A stretch of 64,000 nucleotides of DNA, taken from Bog-473 sp963804055 (GTDB lineage Bacteria; Actinomycetota; Acidimicrobiia; Acidimicrobiales; RAAP-2). The DNA lies in the NCBI GenBank assembly GCA_963804055.1, contig CAWDOU010000012.1:62001-126000 (forward strand). Direction: 5' to 3'. Made by a program: the position numbers and the translations under genes. Below the pieces are notes generated by a model. It was not told the origin of the DNA. It saw nothing but the letters and a program-made list of their open reading frames with translations, and did not search any database. Positions 35,098 to 44,246 of the stretch are shown here, piece after piece. Within the stretch, counting starts at the first letter, position 1, and every line of letters starts with the position of its first letter.

Positions 35098-36058
35098 GCT
35101 CGAAGTCGTCTACATCTCCGGGGCTCCACGCAGCGGGACGACGCTGCTGGGGATGATCCTGGGACAGCTGCCGGAGTTCTGCGACGTCGGCGAGCTCTGG
35201 GCGCTCTGGCGACCGGCCTTCCGCAACGGAGACCTCTGTGGCTGCGGCCTGCCCGTCCGCGAGTGTCCCTTCTGGCTCGCCGTGATCCACCGCGCCGTCG
35301 GGCCCGACTACGACGCGGCCGGGCCCGCATTGGGCGACCTCCACCGAGAATGGATGGGGACGACCCGCGCTCCGCTCGTCTGGCTGCATCAGAAGGGTTG
35401 GCGACGGCGACCGGCCTACGACGAGTATGCGACCGCACTCGGCCGGCACTACCGCGCCATCGCCGAGGTGTCCGGAGCACGGGTGATCGTGGATTCTTCG
35501 AAGATGGCCAGCGACGCGGTCCTGGCTGCCGGTCTCCCCGGCATTTCGCTCTCGGTCATCCACTGCGTGCGCGATCCACGAGGGGTGGCGTGGTCGTGGC
35601 AGAAGCAGGCGCGACAACCCGGCCCGGACGGGCGACCCCTCGACCAGCACAGTTCCGCCGCGTCGGCCGCCCGCTGGGTGGCGTACAACGCCTTTGCCCG
35701 GACGCTCCTGGCCCCTCGCCTCGGCGATCGGTTCCGGACGATGCGCTACGAGGACCTCACCGGCGACCCGATCGCCGTGACCCGGGACCTCGCCACATGG
35801 CTCGGAGCGGATCCCGACGCATTGCCGCTCGCGGACGATCCCCCGCGGCTCCGGCTCAGTCGGGCGACCCACCCGGTGTGGGGCAACCCTGTCCGGACAT
35901 CGACCGGAGACATCCCCCTTCGGGTCGACGACGAATGGACCCGGCTGTTAGGTCGCTCCGAACGCGCCACCACGACGGTCGTGACGCTGCCCTACCTCTT
36001 GCGCTACGGCTACCCCGCCTGGCCCGTGGAGAGCGAGGAGCCGGTCCCGTATCCGTAG
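35090..36058 (+). CDS. PAPS-dependent sulfotransferase
   Basis: A 322-residue P-loop-like sulfotransferase. The 5'-phosphosulfate loop is YISGAPRSGTTLLGMIL and the 3'-phosphate region is HCVRDPRGVAWSWQ. A cysteine motif LCGCGLPVRECPFW follows the first helix, and a related motif is in the second sulfotransferase at 36010. It is expected to transfer sulfate from PAPS to a carbohydrate or lipid hydroxyl. Coupled to the flippase and glycosyltransferase upstream, so the exopolysaccharide repeat unit is the likely acceptor. Its last 49 nt overlap the convergent sulfotransferase gene. Confidence 0.87.
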   Translation: MSELEVVYISGAPRSGTTLLGMILGQLPEFCDVGELWALWRPAFRNGDLCGCGLPVRECPFWLAVIHRAVGPDYDAAGPALGDLHREWMGTTRAPLVWLHQKGWRRRPAYDEYATALGRHYRAIAEVSGARVIVDSSKMASDAVLAAGLPGISLSVIHCVRDPRGVAWSWQKQARQPGPDGRPLDQHSSAASAARWVAYNAFARTLLAPRLGDRFRTMRYEDLTGDPIAVTRDLATWLGADPDALPLADDPPRLRLSRATHPVWGNPVRTSTGDIPLRVDDEWTRLLGRSERATTTVVTLPYLLRYGYPAWPVESEEPVPYP

Positions 36059-36990
36059 TGACGAAGCAGGGGCAGCGCGGGCAGGGTGGCGCGCCTGCGC
36101 AGGGACTGGTCCATACGGGTCTCCCATTCGTGGTCCACCTCGAGGCGGACCGTACCCAGTTCCATGCGATTCGGGTTCCCGGCAACGGTGTGAGCCACGC
36201 CGAGAGTCACCTCTCCGGGAGTCACCAGCGGCAGGTCGGCGGCAGAACCGCCCAGTCGCTGCACCACGGTGCCCAACGTGCCCCGGGTGTCGGCCATGAC
36301 GTCCTCGTACCGCAACACGATGTAACGAGATTTGAGGAGTGGTCCGACCAGGAGCTCGATCGCCCCGTTCCAGGTGGTCCACCAGGCGGAGCTCGACATG
36401 GCACCTCGTTCCGGAGGCAGGTCGGCCACCGGGCGGCTTGTTCGGGCATTGCGGTCGGGTCGACTCCACGAGAAGGCCACGGCTCGGGGATCACGAACGA
36501 GATGGAGGACTGTGACGTCGACGTCGCTGCGCCCGGCCAGGAGCAGCGCTTCGGCCGGGTGTTTCGAGGAGTCCACGATGATGCTTGCTCCGGTGATTCT
36601 CGTCAGGGCCCGGTAGATCCCGACCAGCACGTCCCCGTATCTCGCTGCGAGCTGATTGCCGGGGCGGCTTCGACGGTTGGCGACGAAGCGGAGGCCGATC
36701 AGGTGACGCGACCGGGCCGCGGTCTCGCGGAGGTGGCGCACCTCTTCATGCGTCATTCCGCTGACCGACTCCAACGACTCGAGGATCGGGCCCCACACGG
36801 GGCAGGCAGAGATGGTCGACCCGCAACCGCACCGCTGCTGGACGGGATCGTGATCCCAGAGTGACCGCAACTCGCCGATTGAGAGCAGTCCGGGAGTCTC
36901 GCCCAGAATCCGATCCACGATGGTCGTCCCACTCCGCCCCCACCCGCAGATGTAGAGAACCCTCGGATTCGCCAACAAGCGAGGCTCCAT
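36010..36990 (-). CDS. PAPS-dependent sulfotransferase (second copy, divergent sequence)
   Basis: A 326-residue sulfotransferase with YICGWGRSGTTIVDRIL as the 5'-PSB loop and LVRDPRAVAFSWSRP as the 3'-phosphate site. The Cys motif RCGCGSTISACPVW parallels the neighbour at 35090, and both end with a YGY segment, so they are related but far from identical. ATG 36990 lies 6 nt behind TACGAT (36997-37002), with an operator-like palindrome just upstream. It overlaps the other sulfotransferase tail to tail, an arrangement that could give antisense interference between them. Confidence 0.86.
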   Translation of the reverse strand: MEPRLLANPRVLYICGWGRSGTTIVDRILGETPGLLSIGELRSLWDHDPVQQRCGCGSTISACPVWGPILESLESVSGMTHEEVRHLRETAARSRHLIGLRFVANRRSRPGNQLAARYGDVLVGIYRALTRITGASIIVDSSKHPAEALLLAGRSDVDVTVLHLVRDPRAVAFSWSRPDRNARTSRPVADLPPERGAMSSSAWWTTWNGAIELLVGPLLKSRYIVLRYEDVMADTRGTLGTVVQRLGGSAADLPLVTPGEVTLGVAHTVAGNPNRMELGTVRLEVDHEWETRMDQSLRRRATLPALPLLRHYGYGTGSSLSTGQAG

Positions 36991-36996
36991 GACCGG

Positions 36997-37020
36997 ATCG
37001 TACCGCTGTTTTCCAACAGC
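36997..37020 (-). promoter_or_regulatory. Leaderless promoter of the second sulfotransferase with an operator-like palindrome
   Basis: On the minus strand, -10 TACGAT (36997-37002) ends 6 nt before the ATG. Just upstream, GCTGTT-GGAA-AACAGC (37005-37020) is a perfect 6+6 dyad lying in the -10/-35 spacer, where a bound repressor would block RNA polymerase. Confidence 0.5.
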
Positions 37021-37146
37021 AGTTCGTGGCCCGACGAAGGTGAATGTTACGCGGACAAAGGGCGAACTTTGTGTTGCACGGTGAACAAACCGGAACATCC
37101 GGCAGGCATTCCGGCGACGGCCCGCACTCGTGAAATCCCAGTTCGC

Positions 37147-37152
37147 TAGCGT
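37147..37152 (+). promoter_or_regulatory. -10 hexamer upstream of the beta-helix gene
   Basis: TAGCGT lies 49 nt before the GTG at 37202. Unlike most starts here this gene would have a leader, which fits its clear AAAGGAG ribosome site (about 37187-37193). Confidence 0.4.
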
Positions 37153-37201
37153 GCGCGTAGGCGGGAGACAAAGCGGCGAATTCGATCAAAGGAGCGATTC
37201 C

Positions 37202-39082
37202 GTGACCGATGGCGTGGACGGAGGGGAGCTGGACGAGGCGCGACTCGAACACCTCGTGAGTGACCCGGCTCCGAGTCGGCGTCGGCTGCTCAAGATGGGC
37301 GTTGCCGCCGGCGCGGCCACGTTCGGTGCGCTCGGCGCGGCCGAGCTCTTGAGCCCGTCCTCCGGCGCGTCGGGCAGCGCAATCGACATCGACTCGGTCA
37401 ACACCGGAACCGCCGGCGGCGTCACCGTGCTCGAGTACACGTCGGGTACCGGCACGCTCGGGAGCCTGTTCCGCGCCGCGGTCCAGGACTGGGGCGGCCA
37501 GGTCTTCAACGTGAAGGCCTATGGGGCGGTCGGCGACGGGTCGACCGACGACACCGCCGCCATCGTTGCGGCCCAGGCCGCCGCGGGAGCCGGCTGTGTG
37601 CTCTTCCCCGCAGGCACGTACCTGGTCGGTGGGCTCTCGATCGCCACCGCCGGCCAGGCCTTCAAGATCGAAGCTGGTGCCAAGATCCTGGCCAAAGCGG
37701 CCATCTCCGGCCCCGTGATCACCGTCTCCGCGGCCAGTGTCACCATCCTCGGTCCCGGCACCGTCGACGGGAATGTCGGTGCGCAGACCGCAACCACCGG
37801 TCTCGACGGCATTCAGCTGACCGCCGGGGCGGACGATGCGCTGGTGCACGACGTGACGGTGCAGAATGCGGCCTGGCTGGGCATCGAATCGGACAACGCC
37901 AATCGGGCCCGCATCGTCCTCAATCGGGTCCTCGGCTGCAACCACGGGGGGATCTCGGTCGTGGCCAACAGCGGGCCGATCGACGGCCCATCGGTGCACG
38001 GCAACCGGGTCTTCCTCAGCGGGTCGTCTCTCGTGTCGGGGATCAACGTCCAGGGGAACAACGCCACGAACCTGGTGAGCTATCCCGAGGTGTCCTCGAA
38101 CCAGGTCGACGTCGCATCGGGCATTGGCATTCAGGTCGCCAACTGCAACTTTCCCCGGGTCGTCAACAACCGCGGGAAAGCCTCCTCCCAGGTGTTCTCG
38201 GTCGTCGGCGGGACCGATGCCGTGGTCCAGGGGAACACCGCCCTCGCCACCGGCTCGGGTGCCGGGATCGAGCTGGGCTCGAACTACTCGCTGTGCGTGG
38301 GGAACACGGTTCTGCATTCCGGGAACGGAGCCGGGATCCATGCGGACAACGCCTCGGGGACCCACATCGTCATCTCCAACAACAAGATCACCGGGGCCGT
38401 CAACTGTGGCATCGGTGTGGGCTCCTACGATCACGTGACGATCACGGGCAACATCGTCCACCAATCAACCTCTGCGAGCGCGAGCTTCAGCGTCATTCAG
38501 GTGCTGCCGACCGGTGCGGGCCTGGTGGTGATCGGCGACAACATCTGCGACGCCGCCGGCGCGTCGCCGTACGCAATCTGGCTGAACAATCTCACCTCGG
38601 TCGCCATTCAGACCCTGATCCACGACAACGCGATCACAGGCGTGCCGCTGGGATCGTCCAACGCGGCCTTCCGATTCTCTGGTGCAGGGGTCGTCACGGA
38701 CATGGTGGTGCACGACAACACGATCGGCTCCGGCATCACCGTCTACACCGTCGCCCCCGGTCTGAGCCTGGGCGGCAACGTGCGGTTCCACGACAACATC
38801 GTCGTGGGACCTCTCGCCGCCACCTTCGGTGTCAGCCCCTTGTCGCTCCCCCCTTCCGGTACCGCGTACACGAACCCCGGCCCGTACACCGAGCTCGTCT
38901 ACCTCCAAGGCGGCAAACTCGCCGGAACGGGAACGGCCCAAGGGGTCATGAAGGACGGACGGGTGATCGTGGCCGGCACCATCATTCTCAAGACACCGCT
39001 GACGCTGTCCCTCCAGCCGGGTGAGTCGTTCACTGCCTACTATTCCGTGGCACCGAACGCGTTCAAAGACGTGAAGTCCTGA
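37202..39082 (+). CDS. Tat-exported right-handed beta-helix protein (pectate lyase 3-like)
   Basis: A 626-residue protein. A twin-arginine signal (SRRRLLKMGVAAGAATFGALG, about residues 24-45) precedes a domain opening with VFNVKAYGAVGDGSTDDTAA. That segment is the start signature of pectate lyase 3/GH28-like beta helices. Long parallel-beta-helix repeats follow (runs such as GNTVLHSGNGAGIHADNASG). Catalytic residues are not identified, so it may be a lyase, a hydrolase or a structural binder of the locus polysaccharide. Folding before export via Tat suggests a cofactor or fast folding. GTG 37202 was chosen for its ribosome site. Confidence 0.83.
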   Translation: MTDGVDGGELDEARLEHLVSDPAPSRRRLLKMGVAAGAATFGALGAAELLSPSSGASGSAIDIDSVNTGTAGGVTVLEYTSGTGTLGSLFRAAVQDWGGQVFNVKAYGAVGDGSTDDTAAIVAAQAAAGAGCVLFPAGTYLVGGLSIATAGQAFKIEAGAKILAKAAISGPVITVSAASVTILGPGTVDGNVGAQTATTGLDGIQLTAGADDALVHDVTVQNAAWLGIESDNANRARIVLNRVLGCNHGGISVVANSGPIDGPSVHGNRVFLSGSSLVSGINVQGNNATNLVSYPEVSSNQVDVASGIGIQVANCNFPRVVNNRGKASSQVFSVVGGTDAVVQGNTALATGSGAGIELGSNYSLCVGNTVLHSGNGAGIHADNASGTHIVISNNKITGAVNCGIGVGSYDHVTITGNIVHQSTSASASFSVIQVLPTGAGLVVIGDNICDAAGASPYAIWLNNLTSVAIQTLIHDNAITGVPLGSSNAAFRFSGAGVVTDMVVHDNTIGSGITVYTVAPGLSLGGNVRFHDNIVVGPLAATFGVSPLSLPPSGTAYTNPGPYTELVYLQGGKLAGTGTAQGVMKDGRVIVAGTIILKTPLTLSLQPGESFTAYYSVAPNAFKDVKS

Positions 39083-39106
39083 CGCCGTCGACTCGTCGGA
39101 CTCCCA

Positions 39107-39931
39107 ATGCCCCATCCTGACACCGGTGCGTCGGCTGCCGGGTTCCGACCTCGGCGCGTCGACGTCCTCGGAACCCAGATCTCCTGCATCACCCTGGAGT
39201 CCGCCGTCGAGATCTTCGATGACTGGATCGCCCACGACGCGCGGGAGTACGTCTGCGTCACCGGCATGCACGGCGTCATGGAGTCACGGCGCGACGACGA
39301 GCTTCGCCGGATCCACAACCGGTCAGGTCTGACGACGCCGGACGGCATGCCCATGGTCTGGGCGGGAAGATGGGCCGGAGCCGAGATCACACGGGTCTAT
39401 GGGCCGGATCTCATGCGCACGGTGTTCGACACGGCCTCCGAGCGAGGCTGGTCGAGCTACTTCTTCGGCGGGAGCCCCGACGTACTCGACGCCCTGAGGA
39501 CCTTTCTCAGCCGGGAGTATCCCGACGTGGCGGTCGCCGGGTGGTCCAGCCCCCCCTTCCGAGCTCTCTCGGAGCAGGAGGAGCGGGACGTGCTCACCGA
39601 GATCAACGAGTCCGGAGCTGACATCGTCTGGGTCGCCCTCGGGACCCCCAAACAGGAACGATGGATGGCCCGGTGTCGCCCAGGGTTGACGGCACCGATC
39701 CTGGTGGGCGTCGGGGCCGCCTTCGGCCTGGTGACCGGCGCGTTGCCTCAGGCGCCCCGATGGATGCAGCGCAGCGGTCTCGAGTGGCTCTACCGGCTGG
39801 CCATCGAGCCCAGGCGACTGTGGCGGCGTTACCTGCTCAACATCCCCCGCTTCGCTCTCGGCGTCCTGCGCCGACCCCCACGCCTTGTGGCTCGCGGGAG
39901 CGACCACCAGGACCGCGTCCCCGCATCCTGA
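39107..39931 (+). CDS. WecG/TagA/CpsF-family glycosyltransferase (GT26)
   Basis: A 274-residue membrane-associated glycosyltransferase. Landmarks are TPDGMPMVWAGRW (conserved Asp in the active site), FFGGSPDVLDALRTFL, IVWVALGTPKQERWM and VGVGAAFGLVTG. Family members add ManNAc-type or related sugars to the first lipid-linked sugar. It probably makes the second step after the polyprenyl-P sugar transferase at 41534. The basic C-terminal tail would contact the membrane. It follows the beta-helix gene by 24 bp in the same direction. Confidence 0.88.
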   Translation: MPHPDTGASAAGFRPRRVDVLGTQISCITLESAVEIFDDWIAHDAREYVCVTGMHGVMESRRDDELRRIHNRSGLTTPDGMPMVWAGRWAGAEITRVYGPDLMRTVFDTASERGWSSYFFGGSPDVLDALRTFLSREYPDVAVAGWSSPPFRALSEQEERDVLTEINESGADIVWVALGTPKQERWMARCRPGLTAPILVGVGAAFGLVTGALPQAPRWMQRSGLEWLYRLAIEPRRLWRRYLLNIPRFALGVLRRPPRLVARGSDHQDRVPAS

Positions 39932-39935
39932 ATCG

Positions 39936-41498
39936 TCAGCGCACCTTGATCGTCAAGGCGTGCGAGGAACTGGCGCCGTCGTTTGCGTCACCGGAATAGC
40001 TGGCGACGAGGGCGAAGGGGGACCCCATGAAGGGCAGGCCACCCGGGAGGTCACAGGTCGCCCCCGAGGAGGTCAGCTCCACGGTATTGGACACGCCAGC
40101 ACAGGACACAGTGGGGGTTGTGGTGGGTGTGACCAGGACCGTGTCACCTCGCCCCCCCGACGGGGCGGTGGCAGCGGCTGACATGGTGATGTTGTTCGTT
40201 CCGACCGCACTGACCGTGGTCCCGGCCGGGATCGCCCCGGGGGTCGTGGTGTCGCTGAGCTGCTCCCCCACCAGGACGTTGGCGATGCCACCCGCACATG
40301 CCACGCGGGTCGAGCCGGAGCTGACAGTGCACGATGTCAGATTGAACGGCGCCGACGTGAAGGAGAACGTGACCGTCCCGGTTGGAACGGCGCCGAAGGC
40401 GGAGGGCACGACCGAGGCGGTGAAGTGGACTCCCGTGCTCCGGACCGGCGGCAACGGTGAGCCCGCCAGGTACGTCTTCGACGTCGACGGCATGATGGGC
40501 TGGCTCGAGCTCTGTGAGCCCGCAGAGAAGTTCTGATCGCCGCCGTACGCGGCTTCGACCGTGTAGGGCGCACCGCCGGAGACCAGCTGCCCCTGCGGCA
40601 CCACGCAGGTCGCCGTCCCAGCCCGACTGATCTTGACGGACGTCCCGTTGGTGCAGAAGACGGAAGACCCCAGGTGCGACGTGATGGTCCAGGTGAGCAG
40701 GCCGGTCGGCGTCCCGGAGCCCGGACTCGCCGCAGTCACCGTGGCCGTGAATCGGGCAGGATGGCCCGACGGGTATGTGTCGGCAGGGTTGTCCACGAAC
40801 GTCAGGGGCTCGGTGACTGTGGCAGAGGCGGGAGCGCTGAGCGCCAGCGTGTTTCCGTCGTGGTTGAGCGACGCCACCGTGGTGCCGGCCGGGATGGCGC
40901 TGCCGGAGTCGGTGACGGATGCACCCGCAGTCACTCCCTGCAACGTGGAGCAGCTGGTCACTGCGGTGGAGCCGCTCGTGAGCGAACAGCCGCTCTCGGT
41001 GATGGGCGAGTGGACAGCCGTTGACGTCACTGCCACGGCCGGCGCGGCCTGCGTCACCTGCTGGGGCAGCGGACCCGAGGAGCTGGGATCGTCGCCCGCA
41101 TCGCCGAGGTAGGTCGCCGTGACCGAGACCGTCCCGCCTTGCGCAAGAAGCGCGCTGGTGACGCATTGAGCGCTGCCGGCGCTCAGCGGCTCCGTGTCGG
41201 TATCACCCTGACAGGGATTGGGAAACCCCGCGATGGTGAAGCGCACCGATCCTGAGGGCGTTGGACCCGGGGGCACCTCGGCGACGGTGGCCGCGAAGGT
41301 CACCTGCTGGCCGCTGACGGAGGGATTGACCGATGAGGTCAGGATGGTGGAAGTCGGCACGGGATTTGCGCCGGCGGCATTGTCGGAAGCCGCCAGCCCG
41401 ATTCCCACCCCGAACGTGGCGAGTGACGCGCTCAGAACGACGACCCACCCGCGGACGCCGAGACCCCGCCCTTTCGTTGCCGGCTTCCTACTCATCAC
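39936..41498 (-). CDS. Secreted Ig-like repeat protein
   Basis: An exported protein of 520 residues. After a signal peptide (hydrophobic core about residues 16-38, cleavage near AAGANP) come several bacterial Ig-like domain 3 modules. These have TSSVNPSVSGQQVTFAATV, a DTYPSGHPARFTATVTAASP counterpart, and a recurring YxGDxNFSxGSQS/YSGDANDGASSS end. Each repeat is Thr/Ser-rich. Two other repeats of a different kind share IPAGTTVASLNHDG and IPAGTTVSAVGTNN. No anchor is seen. It lies between WecG and the sugar transferase and is probably a matrix or adhesion protein. The first codon is GTG at 41498; ATG at 41495 is as likely. Confidence 0.8.
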   Translation of the reverse strand: MMSRKPATKGRGLGVRGWVVVLSASLATFGVGIGLAASDNAAGANPVPTSTILTSSVNPSVSGQQVTFAATVAEVPPGPTPSGSVRFTIAGFPNPCQGDTDTEPLSAGSAQCVTSALLAQGGTVSVTATYLGDAGDDPSSSGPLPQQVTQAAPAVAVTSTAVHSPITESGCSLTSGSTAVTSCSTLQGVTAGASVTDSGSAIPAGTTVASLNHDGNTLALSAPASATVTEPLTFVDNPADTYPSGHPARFTATVTAASPGSGTPTGLLTWTITSHLGSSVFCTNGTSVKISRAGTATCVVPQGQLVSGGAPYTVEAAYGGDQNFSAGSQSSSQPIMPSTSKTYLAGSPLPPVRSTGVHFTASVVPSAFGAVPTGTVTFSFTSAPFNLTSCTVSSGSTRVACAGGIANVLVGEQLSDTTTPGAIPAGTTVSAVGTNNITMSAAATAPSGGRGDTVLVTPTTTPTVSCAGVSNTVELTSSGATCDLPGGLPFMGSPFALVASYSGDANDGASSSHALTIKVR

Positions 41499-41533
41499 AT
41501 GCCTGGTCGATCAGTTCCCGGACTCTGACGGCC

Positions 41534-43120
41534 TCAGTAAGCCCCCCAGCGCCGGAAGACGGCGACTGGGGTCTGCAGCAGGATCCGCAGGTCCCACAGG
41601 ACGGACCACGATCCGACGTACACGGAATCGAGCCGGCAGAGGTCATCCCACGTGAGGTCGCTCCTGCCGCTGACCTGCCAGAGCCCGGTGATGCCAGGCT
41701 GCATCTCGAAGCGAGCGGCGGCGGGACCCTGAGAGAGCGCACCGTACTCAGCCACAGGGAAGGGCCGAGGTCCGACCAGCGACATGGAACCGCTGATGAC
41801 GTTGAACAGCTGGGGAAGCTCGTCGATGCTGTACCTGCGCAGGAAGCGGCCGACACGGGTCACGCGCGGATCGCGGGCCATCTTGAAGCGCGGGCCGTCG
41901 GCATCACTCTGGGAGAGCAGCTCCTCGCGGCGCTGTTCGGAGCCGTTCGCCATGGTCCGAAGCTTCCAGATCATGAAGTCTCGTCCGCCGAGACCCGATC
42001 GCTTCTGTCGGAAGAACACCGGCCCCCTCGAATCGACCTTGATCGCGACCGCAGCGGCCAAGAGCATCGGGGAGGCGACGAGCAGCGCCACAGACCCCGC
42101 CACGAGGTCCACCGACCGCTTGAGTGCCCTGGCGGCCGTGCTGTGTTGGGCCGGCATGAGCGGGACCAACGGCATGCCGGCGAGGTCCAGGGTGCCGGAC
42201 CGCCACGTCATCAGCTCGTACAGGGAGGGGACGATGGCGATGTCGATGACGCCGATCATCGGCCTGAGGATCTCCGAGACCTTGAACCACGGCACCCGCG
42301 GAATGGCGACGATGATGCGGTCGGCCTGCAGTTCGTCACAGAGCCGAGTGAGGTCCGCGGTCCCACCGATCGTCTCGAAGCCGGGGAGCGGATCGTCGTC
42401 GACCATGCCCAGCGCCACGATGCCGCCGTGGCGCCCCAAGCGCTGCATGACGTTGTCAGCTGCTTCACCGGCTCCCAGGACAATGACGCGCTGAGGACGC
42501 ATGGTGCCAAGACGCAACCCAGCGGCATGCGCCAGCGACCGCACGAGCGGCACGGTGGCCAGCGACGGCAGCACCGCACTCGCTGCGATGGCGAACACGA
42601 GTGCGGCCGAGACCGGCGCGCCGAAGATGAAGATGACGCACGCGGAGGCCAACACCGCCAACGGCATGGCATGGGCCACGGTGCTGAAGACCGCAACGCC
42701 TGACGGGACAAGTCGGAGGGTATTGCTCCTGTAGAGCCCGTGGATCAAGAAGCAGGCCAGCATGACCGGAACCAGGATCGCCCAGACATCCCCCGAGATC
42801 CCGGAGGCTCCCAGGACCCCCGCGCACACGAAACCGATGAGGACCGAGACGCTGACAGCGAGAACGTCGAACACGACCGCTGCTGCGACGGATCCGAGGC
42901 GGCGACGCTTGAGCGGGACGGGCCTGGCTGCGCGGGTGCGTGCGGGCCCGGGAAGGATCTCGACGCCGGCAACAGGAGCCTCGCCTGCCAGATCGTCCTC
43001 TCCGGCCGCCGCCAGGGGGATGACCTGGCCCTCGACGGCCTCCGAGACCAGCTGCAGCGGAAGGGTCGGGCCCTGTGCCTCTCCGGGCTCCCCCACATCT
43101 CCACTGGCCGTTGCAGTCAT
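41534..43120 (-). CDS. Undecaprenyl-phosphate sugar phosphotransferase (exopolysaccharide initiating enzyme)
   Basis: A 528-residue polyprenyl glycosylphosphotransferase. After a ~75-residue cytoplasmic tail come four to five membrane helices, then a Rossmann-like CoA-binding_3 region (QRVIVLGAGEAADNVMQRLG). The C-terminal WbaP/CpsE catalytic domain has KRSVDLVAGSVALLVASP, FMIWKLRTM, DELPQLFNVISGSMSLVGPR and GITGLWQVSGRSDLTW. It transfers a sugar-phosphate to undecaprenyl phosphate, the first committed step of the repeat unit. ATG 43120 follows AAGGTCACC; the longer frame beyond it has no coding character. Confidence 0.9.
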   Translation of the reverse strand: MTATASGDVGEPGEAQGPTLPLQLVSEAVEGQVIPLAAAGEDDLAGEAPVAGVEILPGPARTRAARPVPLKRRRLGSVAAAVVFDVLAVSVSVLIGFVCAGVLGASGISGDVWAILVPVMLACFLIHGLYRSNTLRLVPSGVAVFSTVAHAMPLAVLASACVIFIFGAPVSAALVFAIAASAVLPSLATVPLVRSLAHAAGLRLGTMRPQRVIVLGAGEAADNVMQRLGRHGGIVALGMVDDDPLPGFETIGGTADLTRLCDELQADRIIVAIPRVPWFKVSEILRPMIGVIDIAIVPSLYELMTWRSGTLDLAGMPLVPLMPAQHSTAARALKRSVDLVAGSVALLVASPMLLAAAVAIKVDSRGPVFFRQKRSGLGGRDFMIWKLRTMANGSEQRREELLSQSDADGPRFKMARDPRVTRVGRFLRRYSIDELPQLFNVISGSMSLVGPRPFPVAEYGALSQGPAAARFEMQPGITGLWQVSGRSDLTWDDLCRLDSVYVGSWSVLWDLRILLQTPVAVFRRWGAY

Positions 43121-43439
43121 CGCCGGTGACCTTAGAAACCCCAAGTTAACGACGAACGAACGCCGCGTGATTGCCGGATGATTCTGCGGTAAACGGACGG
43201 TGCGGCGGACGCGGCCGGGGGCGTCCCCAACGCTGTGGCGACAGGAGTTCGCGCTGACGTCGCGTAACGGTAACCCTGTGGGTGCCACGCCGTGACGGGG
43301 TGGCCGAGGGCGCTGATGCCTCTCGAAGATGCTGCGAGAACGGTTGGCTGCAACTCCCCGAGTGACATCGCCCTGACACGTTCGCGACCGATCGTCGCCT
43401 GAAGGAGAAGGGCTGTGGAGTGCGGCTAGCGTGCCGCTC
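43121..43439. other. Intergenic region, divergent promoters
   Basis: About 320 bp between the sugar transferase and the secreted protein at 43440. It carries the minus-strand ribosome site at its left end and a TAGCGT hexamer (43427-43432) placed 7 nt before ATG 43440. Nothing else was recognised; no open frame with coding character is present. Confidence 0.4.
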
Positions 43440-44183
43440 ATGCGCCGTCGAATTCCTCTGAGGCTCCTCGCGTCGTGCACGCCAGTCCTGCTCGGGACCG
43501 TCACACTCTGGAGTGCCGCAGCTCCCGCCGGAGCGAGCACACCGACTGCGGCACAGCTGTTGTCGGACTCCGTCGATGCCGCCATGGGAGCAAACTCACT
43601 TCATTTCGTCGACAAGACGGTGGCGGGGAAGGTCCACCAGACGCTGGTGGGAAACGTCAGTGCTGCAACAGCAGGCGAACAGGTCACCAGTTCCGCTGCT
43701 CCGGTCACGGTGGAGCTCATCGACGGTGTGGCCTATGTGCAGGCTGGCACAAGCGTGCTCCAGTCGAGCCTCGGGCTTCCTGCAGCCGGAGCGCAGACAG
43801 GGAACGGCAAGTGGATTGCCGTGCATCCGGCGGATGCAGCGTTCTCGGAGTTGACCCAGGACCTCACCATCGGCAGTGAGGTCAATTCGTATATCCCTGT
43901 AACGCACCTGAAGATGGGGAAGGTTCACACGCTGGCGGGACGGAAGGTCGTGACGATCAGCGGGACAGCACCATCGAGCGCGTCCAATAACGCCCGGGGG
44001 GCCAGGGGTACGGCGTTCCTCGTCGTCCCCCTGAAGGCGCCCTATCTGCCGATCGAAGCCGGGCTGACCGTCAACTCGAGCAAGGGATCCTTCAACGAAG
44101 CGGCTGCGTTCACCGACTGGAACGCCAAGATCACCATCACCCCACCGCCGAACCCGATCCTCTACTCGTCCCTTCTCGGATAG
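43440..44183 (+). CDS. Secreted protein with LppX/LprG-like fold
   Basis: An exported protein of about 247 residues. The signal peptide covers roughly residues 1-35, ending in AAPAGASTP; there is no lipobox. The mature part alternates strands and Gly/Ser turns as in the LppX/LprAFG family (VELIDGVAYVQAG, GKWIAVHPADAAFSELTQ, TLAGRKVVTISGTA, AFLVVPLKAPYLPIEAG). Members of that family carry lipids between membrane and wall; resemblance here is at the pattern level. ATG 43440 was chosen over GTG 43431 because TAGCGT lies 7 nt before it. Convergent with the lipoprotein at 44247. Confidence 0.7.
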   Translation: MRRRIPLRLLASCTPVLLGTVTLWSAAAPAGASTPTAAQLLSDSVDAAMGANSLHFVDKTVAGKVHQTLVGNVSAATAGEQVTSSAAPVTVELIDGVAYVQAGTSVLQSSLGLPAAGAQTGNGKWIAVHPADAAFSELTQDLTIGSEVNSYIPVTHLKMGKVHTLAGRKVVTISGTAPSSASNNARGARGTAFLVVPLKAPYLPIEAGLTVNSSKGSFNEAAAFTDWNAKITITPPPNPILYSSLLG

Positions 44184-44246
44184 CGCGTCGAGCAGAGGTT
44201 GGCCGGCGTGTGTGTCCGCGAGCCCGGTACCCAGGAGACAGGTTCG

